Shown here in pieces: positions 6,345 through 6,489 of a DNA stretch of 6,489 bases; the first letter of the stretch is position 1, and each line of letters starts with the position of its first letter. Origin of the DNA: an uncultured Eubacterium sp. GTDB lineage: Bacteria; Bacillota; Clostridia; Lachnospirales; Lachnospiraceae. Under the pieces are notes generated by a model. The model had not been told where the DNA came from. It saw nothing but the letters and a program-made list of their open reading frames with translations, and searched no databases. Location of the stretch: contig CAJUBQ010000158.1 of the NCBI GenBank assembly GCA_910584595.1, positions 1-6,489 of the forward strand, written 5' to 3'. The translations under genes were made by a program, and so were the position numbers.

Positions 6345-6357
6345 AATTAGATAGCAA
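6329..6357 (-). promoter_or_regulatory. sigma-A-like promoter of the DUF1836 gene
   Basis: On the minus strand TTGCTA (complement of 6352-6357) and TATAAT (complement of 6329-6334) are spaced by 17 bases. The start point would fall near 6322, giving a leader of roughly a dozen bases with the GAGGTGA ribosome binding site within it. Confidence 0.7.
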
Positions 6358-6396
6358 GAGAAAGTTGAGCGTTCGCAACAGGTCGGCTTGTTCTGG

Positions 6397-6456
6397 GTTA
6401 CTTTTCACGGGGTGGGGCAAGTAATAAAGCAATCGTTTAGACAAAGTGTTGCTTTT
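6397..6456. repeat. 60-base repeat, right copy (inverted relative to 14-73)
   Basis: This is the second copy of the left-end repeat, in opposite orientation, 57 of 60 matching. It lies 40 bases upstream of the DUF1836 -35 hexamer. Its hairpin, arms 6426-6432 and 6449-6455, is two pairs shorter than in the left copy, because the two adjacent mismatches fall in the stem. Both copies present the same end to the outside of the window. Confidence 0.9.
6426..6456 (+). terminator. terminator-like hairpin inside the right repeat
   Basis: AAAGCAA (6426-6432) pairs with TTGCTTT (6449-6455) around a 16-base loop and ends in four T before GGG. On the plus strand it points out of the window. No plus-strand gene leads into it here, so the role as terminator is doubtful. 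Confidence 0.3.
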
Positions 6457-6489
6457 GGGCCTCCCGGACGCCGGATGAGGGAATCGGCC
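6457..6489. other. GC-rich palindromic tail outside the right repeat
   Basis: The last 33 bases are much richer in G and C than the rest. They contain CCGG-ACG-CCGG (6464-6474) nested between CCTC and GAGG, with GGCC near both ends. It could be part of a larger element of which the 60-base repeat is one section, cut by the window edge. Confidence 0.45.

Noticed and set aside
14..6456. A composite transposon or integrative element bounded by the inverted repeats
   Set aside because: No transposase, integrase or relaxase is encoded, the genes inside are ordinary chromosomal types, and no target duplication can be seen at the outer ends.
1..6489. CRISPR array, tRNA or rRNA genes
   Set aside because: No regularly spaced direct repeats and no recognisable tRNA arms or rRNA segments were seen on either strand.

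Overview
The window looks like chromosomal DNA of a gut-type clostridium, most likely in the Lachnospiraceae. The base composition is AT-rich, ribosome binding sites are strong GGAGG types, and promoters are close to the sigma-A consensus. The gene set (DUF3810 zincin, PocR-type mini-receptor, GH25 lysozyme with SH3 domains, YerC/YecD, DUF1836) is typical of Clostridia. This placement is an inference from gene content.

Layout from left to right. Positions 14-73 hold a 60-base repeat whose inverted copy lies at 6397-6456 (57 of 60 positions match by my hand alignment). Next come a near-consensus promoter (131-158) and a 5'-truncated coding fragment that ends at 369. A small intact gene (433-951) follows; its product resembles SMI1/KNR4 (SUKH) proteins, and it is closed by a strong intrinsic terminator (966-1015). 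A promoter then leads to a membrane-anchored zincin of the DUF3810 type (1210-2346). Another promoter sits at that gene's stop codon and drives a small soluble chemoreceptor-like protein made of a PocR sensory domain and a bare MCP signalling tip (GTG start at 2437). After a 237-base spacer comes a secreted GH25 muramidase with one fibronectin-like and two SH3-like domains (3445-5163). It is followed 29 bases later by a TrpR-like YerC/YecD regulator (5193-5489).

The right part is convergent. A DUF1836 regulator-like gene runs on the minus strand (6309-5671), with its own promoter and a perfect 7-5-7 dyad over the -10. Between it and yerC lies a 79-base fold-back element with perfect 33-base arms, possibly a MITE. 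The window closes with the second copy of the 60-base repeat and a GC-rich palindromic tail.

Functionally the genes look like short, mostly independent transcription units rather than one pathway. Two concern the cell surface (zincin, lysozyme), one is sensory, and two are regulators. The less ordinary content is the pair of inverted repeats bounding about 6.3 kb with no transposase between them, the fold-back element, and the orphan C-terminal fragment next to a SUKH-like gene, which could be the remains of a toxin-immunity or bacteriocin locus.
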